DNA from: Lineus longissimus
Taxonomy: Eukaryota; Nemertea; Pilidiophora; Heteronemertea; Lineidae
Reading direction: 5' to 3'
Length of the DNA stretch: 64,000 nucleotides
Assembly (NCBI RefSeq): GCF_910592395.1
Contig: NC_088310.1
Span: 14,021,501-14,085,500 of the forward strand
Part shown: one piece after another, positions 34,770 to 46,408 of the stretch
Position numbering within the stretch: position 1 is the first letter of the stretch
Layout of the letters: each line of letters opens with the position of its first letter
Notes under the pieces: generated by a model
Seen by the model: only the letters and a program-made list of their open reading frames with translations
Database searches by the model: none
What the model was told of the DNA's origin: nothing
Translations under genes and position numbers: made by a program

Positions 34770-36155
34770 ATCTCACCCCCCCCCCCCCCCGCAGTGTAGC
34801 CTGTACCGGTAAGACGACAGGCATTTGAGTCAGACCGTACGCACGGGGATTGGAAATGGCTCAAACTGCAAATAATTTCATTTCATTTCATTTCACTCAT
34901 TGATGTTGACATTATTTATGGTGTCATTGGTGAGTTTTCAAGTTCAAGTTCAAGACTTGCAGTCTTGCTTGATCGAGTCAGTTGTATCGTTGTCTGAACT
35001 GAGGACAAAGCCAGTGCCTCCACTGTCCTCGACCATCCTCCAACTTCTAAGGTTAAAGAGAGACATTGCTGCATTCTTGCCAGGGCAGAGAACTTGAGAC
35101 CAACGAAATCCACGTGTCCAAGCAGGAATCGGTGATGAGTTAATATCGAATGTTAACTGGGTCAACGTAGTCCCTTCGTCATTTAGTTTATCTTAGTATA
35201 GAGGCGCTGCCTCTTTTCTTTTTAGAAATATGTGAACCGTCCAGCACTGTGATTGGCTCTCTGTTTCACATTGCAAAAACTTGTTTCACGTCCCAACAAA
35301 AAGGGCGCAACGGGGTCCTTCCAGGGGAGTCCGAAGCCGAATTTCACAAAAGGAAGACCGCAGTCGAGCCTTTGACAGTGCAGCGCACGTGTTTGAAGTG
35401 GGTGGAAGTTGCCCAGGTTCTTGTACTAAAATGCATCCATGTGGAGTTACGGACGTTTATCTTACTATGTCTTACACCTGGGATCTTGTACTATTACATT
35501 TGTGTAGAGGGATAAAAGTGTGATACTAAAGCCGAAGGCAGTGTAGCAGACGGAGTAGTCCTTGTTCCATCCTCGGCACCTAGTGGTTTTCCATATGCTC
35601 CAGCTCTCGCTATTACAAACCCCTGGGGAAATCCATGCCCTTCAGACGGATTGTAGCGTTAGAAAAAAAAGCGCCCAATCAGAGCGTCGGTTGTATTTGA
35701 GTCTCGGAAATTCGTAAACCACGGACCCAGGAATTAATGCTCTCAGATGCACTATCAATTGTATAGTCTTTTGCGCCATAGGGCTCGGGTCCGAGGTAGG
35801 CTAGTTAAATTTCAATCAGCGCCATGAAACGCGTATTTTCATTAGCTGCTATTTTTAGAACATCCGGGTATTTATGAAAATTCTGAATTTTTCAGTGCTG
35901 TTCCTTCGTATTGCGCGCATCCCGCTGCAAATTTATTTCATTACTTAATTAAAACACAATTACACGTCTACACAATGTTTAACAGCATAGAATCGATGAA
36001 GTATAAAACGATTTAACGATAGGATTATCTTAAACTTTATTCATATATACATTTTATTGTCATATAAAACACTATATATACATACATTACGCACAGTGTA
36101 TCAGGTTATCAGAACAGCCACCCTTCGCTGTCGATTCTAATGGATTTTCTCAGGG
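34770..36155. other. No gene seen
   Basis: A C run at 34777-34791, (TTTCA)n near 34878-34895, and non-coding sequence. Frames at 34900-35523 have no recognised domain. Confidence 0.4.
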
Positions 36156-36164
36156 TATTGTATG

Positions 36165-37289
36165 GGCAGGCGGTATTGGGCAGGCGGTATTTGCACCACG
36201 CCACCACGGGCACCACGCCACCACCACGCCACCACGCGAACAGGCGGAGCGATCATAATGACGATATCAAAACAGACCATGGATCCGACCACAGACACTT
36301 GAGAGTTGTGGTTACACCTACCAATTATAGATGGCATGTTGGTATACTGCGTTGTTGCCTGACGGGATTTACGAGTATTTATTACTTGTTAATGGCATTC
36401 GCAAAAAGCAGGGCTATTATTAAGCCGCTACACATCCGTGTCCAACCGTTTGTCATGAGAGATCTTATCACACCATTATTGTTATCACAATACTGTCACT
36501 GCGGAGAAAGTATAGATCGGAGACCTATTATTGCGAATTCGTGTTGTACAGAGACTTGTCCATTAAAGGGGCACTATATAGGCAGCATAAAGTTACACAA
36601 AGTAGCCAGTGAGTCTCTCACATCTCACAGTTTGTCCTAACCTAGTCACGCCTGTAACAGGGATACATTCAGTGATGAATCAAATAAGACCTAATGCCCT
36701 TACTCTGTTTATAAGTCAGCTAAAGTTGGCCAATTTGACCCCCTGCTCCTACCATGGAGGTAATAATACCTCCATGCTCCTACATAGTCCCCCTTTAATG
36801 GGAAACTATAGGCAACAGCTAGGTAGGCAAGATAAAGTTACACAAAGTCGCTAATAAGGGTCTCGCACACAACAGTATGTTGAAACTATGCACACGTGTT
36901 CGAGTTAGTGATAAATCCAACTCCTCCCCCCCCCCCCCCCCAACCCACCCCACCCAAACGAACGGCCACCCCTTTAAAGGGAGACTATATAACCCACTCG
37001 TACTCGTATGGTTTTGCAGGTCAGTCGTCAGTTGGAGTAGGTCTAGTTACTCAACGGTAATTCAGTACATATTTCCGTAGTTGGCTTACGCCTTTATTCC
37101 AATAATCCCAAGAACGGGCATCAGAGAAGCTAGGATAGCAGCCAACGCCATCTATAATTGTTCCAAGAAACCATGATCCAATGAATCGACCGCTATTTTG
37201 ATATCGTCATTATGATCGCTCCGCCTGTTCGCGTGGTGGCGTGGTGGTCGCGTGGTGCCCGTGGTGGCGTGGTGCAAATACCGCCTGCC
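36165..37289. mobile_element. Non-autonomous TIR element with 9-base target duplication (MULE-type)
   Basis: TIRs of about 110 bases start GGCAGGCGGTATT and contain CACCACGCCACCACGGGCAC, CGAACAGGCGGAGCGATCAT and AATGACGATATCAAAA, all inverted at 37190-37289. The left end repeats GGCAGGCGGTATT in tandem. TATTGTATG flanks both sides (36156-36164, 37290-37298). A 9-base duplication with long TIRs suggests the Mutator-like superfamily. The interior, including frames at 36140-36854, shows no transposase. Confidence 0.8.
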
Positions 37290-37298
37290 TATTGTATG

Positions 37299-37543
37299 GG
37301 ACGTAGGAGTATCAAAAACCTGAAGCTCAGGATGTCCTTGTTCGTGATTGTGTTACTTCAGACACTTGTCTCGTTATGGATTGTCTTCAGCTGGTTGCGA
37401 CGTGGAATGGATAATGTCTCCCTAGGCTATCCCTCTCTGATGTGTTGGAGAACTCCGACTTGCACTTGTAGCACTGTATGGGTGTCTCTTAGATACCGTC
37501 GGATCCAAGTAGCATGTGCTAGCTACTAAAGAAAACTCGACTC
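37299..37543. other. No gene seen; possible part of the Gypsy 5' LTR
   Basis: Unassigned sequence between the MULE-type element and the hairpin. The Gypsy 5' LTR must end near 37812, so some of this may be its U3, but no second LTR is in the window to define it. Confidence 0.35.
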
Positions 37544-37791
37544 AATACTTGACTTGCCAATCTCAGCTCGACGCCGAACTGCAGCGCCACTCGCGGACAA
37601 AGGTAGAACAACTCGACATTTTTTTCACCGGTTTTCTTGCTGCACATGCGTACCAGCGTCATCTTTTGTTGATTTCCGCTGGTACGCATGCGCAGCGAGG
37701 AAACCGGTGAAAAAAATGTCGAGTTGTTCTATCTTTGTCCGCGAGTGGCGCTGCAGTTCGGCGTCGAGCTGAGTTTGCAAGTCAAGTATTC
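37544..37791. repeat. Near-perfect 115-base hairpin
   Basis: Arms 37544-37658 and 37677-37791 are reverse complements with only a handful of differences. They share AGCTCGACGCCGAACTGCAG, CGCCACTCGCGGACAAAG and TCACCGGTTT words around an 18-base loop. It ends about 20 bases before the inferred end of the Gypsy 5' LTR. Confidence 0.9.
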
Positions 37792-37817
37792 GAGGAGGTC
37801 ACCTTTCCCGCGACAGA

Positions 37818-37835
37818 TGGTGGCAGCGGTGGGAT
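37818..37835 (+). other. Gypsy primer-binding site (tRNA-Leu type)
   Basis: TGGTGGCAGCGGTGGGAT is exactly complementary to the 3' end of a eukaryotic tRNA-Leu ending ATCCCACCGCTGCCA plus CCA. It follows GCGACA (a normal LTR end, ..CA) by two bases. Downstream, gag and pol are in the expected order on the same strand. Confidence 0.8.
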
Positions 37836-38884
37836 GCTGCATGTCGAGATCGTAATGTCGATAACATTTATTGTACGAGAGTAGATCGGAACGCTATTTG
37901 CGCCCACGTGGATGTGCACGTATGTACGTAGTGTACTTTTCCTGCATTTATTTCGAGTTGCATGATGACGCTCGGGTATTGCGGTTGGCAATACAACGTG
38001 TAGTATGTACATACAATGTACAATGTATGTACTGCGGGCTGATGTCAATGGATGTCGGTGACATGCTGATGATGTTGTCGTGTATTGGTGTAGCAGTGGT
38101 GCTACTACCCTGTCCCTGTCTATGCTGTGTTCTTAGTGGACATGATGTCGGTCATCCATTCTAAGCTGATGATGTCAAGTTTCAAGCTCCTCTTGATCAG
38201 TTGATCTGGTGATGCTGTACTACGACTAGACTGGTGGGCTGTCGGCTGTTGATGGTTCGTGCCTTATGTGAACTCTATCGCAGTTTAGCTGGAACCGTAT
38301 GGACTCCATGATGATCCTGAGCTGCTGAGACTGAGGAGAAAGGTTCAACGCCAACATGAATGACAACACGGGATGCGACGTGAGATGATGATTGATTGTG
38401 ATGGTGTGCTGTGAAGCGGTACCAGTGCAGAGACTTAATTACTTTACTCAATTTTGTATTTAAAATCTTCTTTGTATTTTGTAATACATTGCATTTTTGT
38501 CCAACTTTAATTGTGGCAAGAGGGTTTATAAATTCCCGCTTTCCCCAAAATTGGACCGGTGCTGAGGACCGTGTTCTGTGGATGAAGCGCTGGTAACCTC
38601 TCTCCACACTTTTTATTTTATAAATTACGCCACAATTTTAGTTAGACCAGTGTTTTGCCATCATTTTAGAATGGTAACCTGACCATTTTCCATTTTGCTG
38701 TTTATTGAACTGCACCTCATGTCATCTTGTGTAATTATGGGTATTATATCACTGTCATTTTGACTTCATGTGTCTTGCGCGCATCTTGATGTTTCATTCA
38801 GGTTATTTTATGGTTAGGGTGCTTGCCTTACATTTATCTGGAATAGTCCAGTCATTATTCTGATGCATCACGGTTGAGTCCCTG
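37836..38884 (+). other. Gypsy leader and degraded gag 5' region
   Basis: Lies between the primer-binding site and the first readable gag segment. No convincing gag similarity. The frame feeding into the 38885 segment has an in-frame TGA shortly upstream, so this part is either untranslated leader or decayed coding sequence. Confidence 0.4.
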
Positions 38885-38965
38885 TTGGAATTTAGTCGTG
38901 CATTAATGCGCCTGTATGGTAGAATGCGGAAAGCCGCTGCCGTCTGGGCTGAGCGAGATGCCATA
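38885..38965 (+). pseudogene. Gypsy gag, fragment left of the Harbinger insertion
   Basis: Reads LLEFSRALMRLYGRM and AVWAERDAI, a typical capsid helix pattern, up to GCCATA. The Harbinger element then begins. The same frame resumes after its right end at 48735 with ATAGTCGCG, where ATA is the target duplication. Confidence 0.75.
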
Positions 38966-39153
38966 TGCTGCGTTCACACTAGATGCGGATTTAAACCGTA
39001 TTCCGTAGTCCGCACTTCGGAATGCGGATTAAGCCCTCATTCCGAACTAGCCGTGTTCAGACACGAATCTCACTAGTCCATATTTACCACAGCGCCATCT
39101 ACAATAGACGAATCAAACTGCTCTAGTTAGCGGTCAAGGTCATTCATTCCAAG

Positions 39154-42100
39154 ATGGCTGCGCCCATAGATGATAATCTGCTGAGACAAGACCAGTAATG
39201 AATATTCATAGGTTGGAGGGTCGAGGCCTATCAATTAGACGAGTGCATGTTTTTTACTCTCAAGTACATATTTGGAGAGGTATTGAAAAAATATTTGCTG
39301 TGGCAAGTCTACAGATATAAAGAAATTATTTGATGAAAAAATTAATTTCGAATTTTGCTAATTGGGTAATAGGGGGCGTGTTTTGAGTTTTTTCTGCCAG
39401 TTGGCTGAAAACAGTGGAAATATCAAAGTCTGTCTAATTTGTCGATTATAAAAAATTTCCGTGGTCAATCACCAATTTCCATCGCACCAGTTACTCGCAA
39501 GACTAACCCGTATATCATATCCGAATTTCAGTTTCACTACTTGACGCGTTCTTTGATGCCTCGCGGTCAAACATTGACAATTTAACTGCTAAAAGGCTTA
39601 AAAAATCAATTGTGGTCTTGTCTCTATTTACACTACATTTTGGGTCAATATAGTGAAAAATTTGAATGTGCTCAAATCACTCTAATTCATTTAGAATATT
39701 GTATTGCTGATGATTTAAGGTCAAAACAAGCTAAAATAATGAGAAAAAAACTTAATTTGACCCAAATAAGAGTCAACCTGACCCCGGTCTAAGTTCGGTT
39801 TCATTTTTACAAGTCTTGTTGTGTTGCCATTCATTTTGTAATTTCTTTGAAACTACTTAGGCCTTGATTCTGAAAGTTGTGCCCTAAGCAGCAAAGATAT
39901 TCCTAAATCACATCCTAAATTTTCAGCTCCAAAGCTTGCTTATTCTGGCCAGGGCAGGTCTTTGAATTTGGTGCTGTTGGCTGCAAAATCATGACTTTTT
40001 GTCGATTTTGTCCTCTTTCGTCGCTTTGGCACAGTTGTACCACTCTTTGAAATGTCTCTCATTTCTCCAAAAATGTCCAGATATGACTTTCCTTTGTTGG
40101 AGAGTTGTGGGATGTCATTCACATTAGTTTGAAAAAAATCTCAAAATGTTAACCCCTGAAATGTACCTTCATTGAGACAAGACCACTAATGAATATTCAT
40201 AGGTTGGAGGGTCGAGGCCTATCAATTAGACGAGTGCATGTTTTTTACTCTCAAGTACATATTTGGAGAGGTATTGAAAAAATATTTGCTGTGGCAAGTC
40301 TACAGATATAAAGAAATTATTTGATGAAAAAATTAATTTCGAATTTTGCTAATTGGGTGTTTTGAGTTTTTTCTGCCAGTTGGCTGAAAACAGTGGAAAT
40401 ATCAAAGTCTGTCTAATTTGTCGATTATAAAAAAATTTCCGTGGTCAATCACCAATTTCCATCGCACCAGTTACTCGCAAGACTAACCCGTATATCATAT
40501 CCGAATTTCAGTTTCACTACTTGACGCGTTCTTTGATGCCTCGCGGTCAAACATTGACAATTTAACTGCTAAAAGGCTTAAAAAATCAATTGTGGTCTTG
40601 TCTCTATTTACACTACATTTTGGGTCAATATAGTGAAAAATTTGAATGTGCTCAAATCACTCTAATTCATTTAGAATATTGTATTGCTGATGATTTAAGG
40701 TCAAAACAAGCTAAAATAATGAGAAAAAAACTTAATTTGACCCAAATAAGAGTCAACCTGACCCCGGTCTAAGTTCGGTTTCATTTTTACAAGTCTTGTT
40801 GTGTTGCCATTCATTTTGTAATTTCTTTGAAACTACTTAGGCCTTGATTCTGAAAGTTGTGCCCTAAGCAGCAAAGATATTCCTAAATCACATCCTAAAT
40901 TTTCAGCTCCATAGCTTGCTTATTCTGGCCAGGGCAGGTCTTTGAATTTGGTGCTGTTGGCTGCAAAATCATGACTTTTTGTCGATTTTGTCCTCTTTCG
41001 TCGCTTTGGCACAGTTGTACCACTCTTTGAAATGTCTCTCATTTCTCCAAAAATGTCCAGATATGACTTTCCTTTGTTGGAGAGTTGTGGGATGTCATTT
41101 ACATTAGTTTGAAAAAAATCTCAAAATGTTAACCCCTGAAATGTACCTTCATTGAGACAAGACCACTAATGAATATTCATAGGTTGGAGGGTCGAGGCCT
41201 ATCAATTAGACGAGTGCATGTTTTTTACTCTCAAGTACATATTTGGAGAGGTATTGAAAAAATATTTGCTGTGGCAAGTCTACAGATATAAAGAAATTAT
41301 TTGATGAAAAAATTAATTTCGAATTTTGCTAATTGGGTGTTTTGAGTTTTTTCTGCCAGTTGGCTGAAAACAGTGGAAATATCAAAGTCTGTCTAATTTG
41401 TCGATTATAAAAAAATTTCCGTGGTCAATCACCAATTTCCATCGCACCAGTTACTCGCAAGACTAACCCGTATATCATATCCGAATTTCAGTTTCACTAC
41501 TTGACGCGTTCTTTGATGCGTCGCGGTCAAACATTGACAATTTAACTGCTAAAAGGCTTAAAAAATCAATTGTGGTCTTGTCTCTATTTACACTACATTT
41601 TGGGTCAATATAGTGTAAAATTTGAATGTGCTCAAATCACTCTAATTCATTTAGAATATTGTATTGCTGATGATTTAAGGTCAAAACAAGCTAAAATAAT
41701 GAGAAAAAAACTTAATTTGACCCAAATAAGAGTCAACCTGACCCCGGTCTAAGTTCGGTTTCATTTTTACAAGTCTTGTTGTGTTGCCATTCATTTTGTA
41801 ATTTCTTTGAAACTACTTAGGCCTTGATTCTGAAAGTTGTGCCCTAAGCAGCAAAGATATTCCTAAATCACATCCTAAATTTTCAGCTCCATAGCTTGCT
41901 TATTCTGGCCAGGGCAGGTCTTTGAATTTGGTGCTGTTGGCTGCAAAATCATGACTTTTTGTCGATTTTGTCCTCTTTCGTCGCTTTGGCACAGTTGTAC
42001 CACTCTTTGAAATGTCTCTCATTTCTCCAAAAATGTCCAGATATGACTTTCCTTTGTTGGAGAGTTGTGGGATGTCATTTACATTAGTTTGAAAAAAATC

Positions 42101-45100
42101 TCAAAATGTTAACCCCTGAAATGTACCTTCATTGAGACAAGACCACTAATGAATATTCATAGGTTGGAGGGTCGAGGCCTATCAATTAGACGAGTGCATG
42201 TTTTTTACTCTCAAGTACATATTTGGAGAGGTATTGAAAAAATATTTGCTGTGGCAAGTCTACAGATATAAAGAAATTATTTGATGAAAAAATTAATTTC
42301 GAATTTTGCTAATTGGGTGTTTTGAGTTTTTTCTGCCAGTTGGCTGAAAACAGTGGAAATATCAAAGTCTGTCTAATTTGTCGATTAAAAAAAAATTTCC
42401 GTGGTCAATCACCAATTTCCATCGCACCAGTTACTCGCAAGACTAACCCGTATATCATATCTGAATTTCAGTTTCACTACTTGACGCATTCTTTGATGCA
42501 TCGCGGTCAAACATTGACAATTTAACTGCTAAAAGGCTTAAAAAATCAATTGTGGTCTTGTCTCCATTTACACTACATTTTGGGTCAATATAGTGAAAAA
42601 TTTGAATGTGCTCAAATCACTCTAATTCATTTAGAATATTGTATTGCTGATGATTTAAGGTCAAAACAAGCTAAAATAATGAGAAAAAAACTTAATTTCA
42701 CCCAAATAAGAGTCAACCTGACCCCGGTCTAAGTTCGGTTTCATTTTTACAAGTCTTGTTGTGTTGCCATTCATTTTGTAATTTCTTTGAAACTACTTAG
42801 GCCTTGATTCTGAAAGTTGTGCCCTAAGCAGCAAAGATATTCCTAAATCACATCCTAAATTTTCAGCTCCATAGCTTGCTTATTCTGGCCAGGGCAGGTC
42901 TTTGAATTTGGTGCTGTTGGCTGCAAAATCATGACTTTTTGTCGATTTTGTCCTCTTTCGTCGCTTTGGCACAGTTGTACCACTCTTTGAAATGTCTCTC
43001 ATTTCTCCAAAAATGTCCAGATATGACTTTCCTTTGTTGGAGAGTTGTGGGATGTCATCTACATTAGTTTGAAAAAAATCTCAAAATTTTAACCCCTGAA
43101 ATGTACCTTCATTTACACTACATTTTGGGTCAATATAGTGAAAAATTTGAATGTGCTCAAATCACTCTAATTCATTTAGAATATTGTATTGCTGATGATT
43201 TAAGGTCAAAACAAGCTAAAATAATGAGAAAAAAACTTAATTTGACTCGAATAAGAGTCAACCTAACCCCGGTCTAAGTTCGGTTTCATTTTTACAAGTC
43301 TTGTTGTGTTGCCATTCATTTTGTAATTTCTTTGAAACTACTTCGGCCTTGATTCTGAAAGTTGTGCCCTAAGCAGCAAAGATATTCCTAAATCACATCC
43401 TAAATTTTCAGCTTCATAGCTTGCTTATTCTGGCCAGGGCAGGTCTTTGAATTTGGTGCTGTTGGCTGCAAAATCATGACTTTTTGTCGATTTTGTCCTC
43501 TTTCGTCGCTTTGGCACAGTTGTACCACTCTTTGAAATGTCTCTCATTTCTCCAAAAATGTCCAGATATGACTTTCCTTTGTTGGAGAGTTGTGGGATGT
43601 CATCTACATTAGTTTGAAAAAAATCTCAAAATTTTAACCCCTGAAATGTACCTTCATTTACACTACATTTTGGGTCAATATAGTGAAAAATTTGAATGTG
43701 CTCAAATCACTCTAATTCATTTAGAATATTGTATTGCTGATGATTTAAGGTCAAAACAAGCTAAAATAATGAGAAAAAAACTTAATTTGACTCGAATAAA
43801 AGTCAACCTAACCCCGGTCTAAGTTCGGTTTCATTTTTACAAGTCTTGTTGTGTTGCCATTCATTTTGTAATTTCTTTGAAACTACTTCGGCCTTGATTC
43901 TGAAAGTTGTGCCCTAAGCAGCAAAGATATTCCTAAATCACATCCTAAATTTTCAGCTCCATAGCTTGCTTATTCTGGCCAGGGCAGGTCTTTGAATTTG
44001 GTGCTGTTGGCTGCAAAATCATGCATTTTTGTCGATTTTGTCCTCTTTCGTCGCTTTGGCACAGTTGTACCACTCTTTGAAATGTCTCTCATTTCTCCAA
44101 AAATGTCCAGATATGACTTTCCTTTGTTGGAGAGTTGTGGGATGTCCTCTACATTAGTTTGAAAAAAATCTCAAAATGTTAACCCCTGAAATGTACCTTC
44201 ATTGAGACAAGACCACTAATGAATATTCATAGGTTGGAGGGTCGAGGCCTATCAATTAGACGAGTGCATGTTTTTAACTCTCAAGTACATATTTGGAGAG
44301 GTATTGAAAAAATATTTGTTGTGGCAAGTCTATAGATATAAAGAAATTATTTGATGAAAAAATTAATTTCGAATTTTGCTAATTGGGTAATAGGGGGCGT
44401 GTTTTGAGTTTTTCCTGCCAGTTGGCTGAAAAGAGTGGAAATATCAAAGTCTGTCTAATTTTTCGATTATAAAAATTTTCCGTGGTCAATCACCATTTTA
44501 TTTTTCACCATTTACTTGCCCGACTGTCCGGAATAACATAATCTAAATTTCAGATTCACATCACCACACGTTCTTTGATGCGTCGCGGTCAAACATTGAC
44601 AATTTAACTGCTAAAAGGCTTAAAAAATCAATTGTGGTCTTGTCTCTGCTGAGACAAGACCACTAATGAATATTCATAGGTTGGAGGGTCGAGGCCTATC
44701 AATTAGACGAGTGCATGTTTTTTACTCTCAAGTACATATTTGGAGAGGTATTGAAAAAATATTTGCTGTGGCAAGTCTACAGATATAAAGAAATTATTTG
44801 ATGAAAAAATTAATTTGAATTTTGCTAATTGGGTAATAGGGGGCGTGTTTTGAGTTTTTTCTGCCAGTTGGCTGAAAACAGTGGAAATATCAAAGTCTGT
44901 CTATTGTCGATTAAAAAAAAATTTCCGTGGTCAATCACCAATTTCCATCGCACCAGTTACTCGCAAGACTAACCCGTATATCATATCCGAATTTCAGTTT
45001 CACTACTTGACGCTTTTTTTTGATGCGTCGCGATCAAACATTGACAATTTAACTGCTAAAAGGCTTAAAAAATCAATTGTGGTCTTGTCTCTGCTGAATG

Positions 45101-46408
45101 AGTTAAACGCAAATAATCGTGAAAATGAAGGGTTCGCTATGGTTTTTGCGTTCATGCTGCAAGTAATGAGAATGAATGGGGAACATAGACGTTGGCGGCG
45201 CCTCAGACAGCGTCATTTGGCGGCCGAGTGGCGATTGCGGTGGCAGCGGCACCAAGATCAACAGCGTCTGGCTATGTTGACATTCGTGTTGGTGCACTTG
45301 CAGCAGGTGATGGTTGGCCAAAACCGCATTCCTCGTCGTATGTGGGTGAAGTATCGTTTGCGGAACTACTGTATACAATGGTAATTTTTGGGAGCCAGTT
45401 GATTGGAGGGAGAACCTGTGGATGTCCAGGGAAACATTCGAAATATTATGTGTTCATCTACAGCCTGCACTTCAAAAGCAGGAAACACGAATGAGAAGGC
45501 CGATTCCTCACCATGAACGGTTAGCAGTAACTCTATGGAAACTTGCAACCCCCACTGAATAACGCACTCTTGCTCAGAAATTTGGTCTTGGACGCTCCAC
45601 CGTGTGTACTATTTTCCACGAAACTTGTGAGGCTATTTGCCTGATTCTCCTTCCAATATATATCAAGTTCCCTACTGGTGAATGCCTTAATAGTACCGTA
45701 CAAGGATATGAACGTCGTTGGGGTTTCCCTCAGTGTGTCGGAGCTATTGATGGAATGCACGTTCCGATCAAAGCTCCGAGGGAAAACCCAGCAGATTACT
45801 ACAATCGGAAATTATACCACTCCATTGTGCTTCAAGGAGTGTGCGACTGGAGGTACTGCTTCACGGATGTGTTCTTCGGCTACGCTGGCCGTGCCCTTGA
45901 TGCTCGTATTTTGGCGAATTCTGGTATTTACAATATGGCTGTAACTGGACAATTGTTACCAAACCAAAATCGGGTTATTGTTGGCCAGAATGTTCCCCTC
46001 TTCATCGTCGCTGATGCAGCATATCCCCTTCTCCCTTGGCTTATGAAACCCTTTGCCCATCGAGGCATTTTAGCTGCAGCACAGCATTGGTTTAACTATG
46101 GACTCAGTCGTGCGCGAATGACTATTGAAAATACGTTTGGACGTCTGAAGGCCAGATGGTGGTGTCTTTTGAAAAAAAATGAATTTGAGCTAGAAAATAT
46201 TCATAGAGTTGTCATGGCATGTTGTGTTATGCACAATGTTTGTGAAATTCACAATGAACGTCTAAATGCGAACTGGAGGGAAATCCTGAGAGAATATGAG
46301 GGTGACGACCCCCTACTGATGGTTGCCCAAGAAGTTGATGCTCGTCAAATGGATGTGGCCAGAGGACATGAAATTCGTAATGCCCTAGTTGAATTCTTAA
46401 CACATTGA
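39154..46408 (+). pseudogene. HARBI1-like DDE transposase, split by a 5.9-kb insertion
   Basis: Start ATG 39154 (AAGATGGCTGCG, reading MAAPIDDNLL) is cut after codon 9 by the MITE array. The frame resumes at 45096 with NELNANNRENE. After a frame change near 45350-45390 it reads FWEPVDWRENLWMSRETFEI, MRRPIPHHERLAVTLWKLAT, then a stop at 45560-45562, then RTLAQKFGLGRSTVCTI. The DDE_Tnp_4 core (ORF 45602-46408) is open: GFPQCVGAIDGMHVPI (Asp), FIVADAAYPLLPWLMKP (Asp) and SRARMTIENTFGRLKARW (Glu), with DYYNRKLYHSIVLQ and VVMACCVMHN also conserved. The frame ends at 46408. The catalytic triad survives, but the array, the frame change and the stop make this copy non-functional unless splicing rescues it. 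Confidence 0.9.
39183..45091. repeat. Tandem array: 440-bp MITE alternating with 545-549-bp satellite
   Basis: Order: MITE1 39183-39624, sat 39625-40173, MITE2 40174-40604, sat 40605-41153, MITE3 41154-41584, sat 41585-42133, MITE4 42134-42564, three satellites without MITE between (42565-43109, 43110-43654, 43655-44203), MITE5 44204-44646, TGCT, MITE6 44651-45091. The MITE has GAGACAAGACCAC / GTGGTCTTGTCTC ends. Units 2-4 repeat at exactly 980 bases and are nearly identical. MITE2-4 share a 12-base deletion (after AATTGGGT) absent from MITE1, 5 and 6. TGCT flanks the whole array. Small frames repeated in every unit are not genes. Confidence 0.95.

Noticed and set aside
36140-36854. Frames of 166 and 81 codons inside the 36165-37289 element
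   Set aside because: The first runs through the TIR itself, and neither shows transposase motifs.
39940-40122. Minus-strand satellite frame reading NDIPQLSNKGKSYLDIFGEM with a basic KRRKRTKS run
   Set aside because: It looks somewhat protein-like, but there is no ATG in most copies, no acceptor upstream and no recognised family. Repeat identity gives no evidence of selection.
39610-42732. Four near-identical 60-codon frames spaced 980 bases apart
   Set aside because: They are the same satellite segment repeated. Identity follows from recent amplification, the composition is AT-driven and no domain is present, so they are not a gene family.
39183-45091. Regular repeats considered as a CRISPR-like array
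   Set aside because: The units are 980 bases, lie inside a eukaryotic transposon, and have transposon-type ends. This is a satellite, not a CRISPR.
45103-45548. Minus-strand frames opposite the Harbinger transposase
   Set aside because: They are antisense shadows of the transposase N-terminal region.
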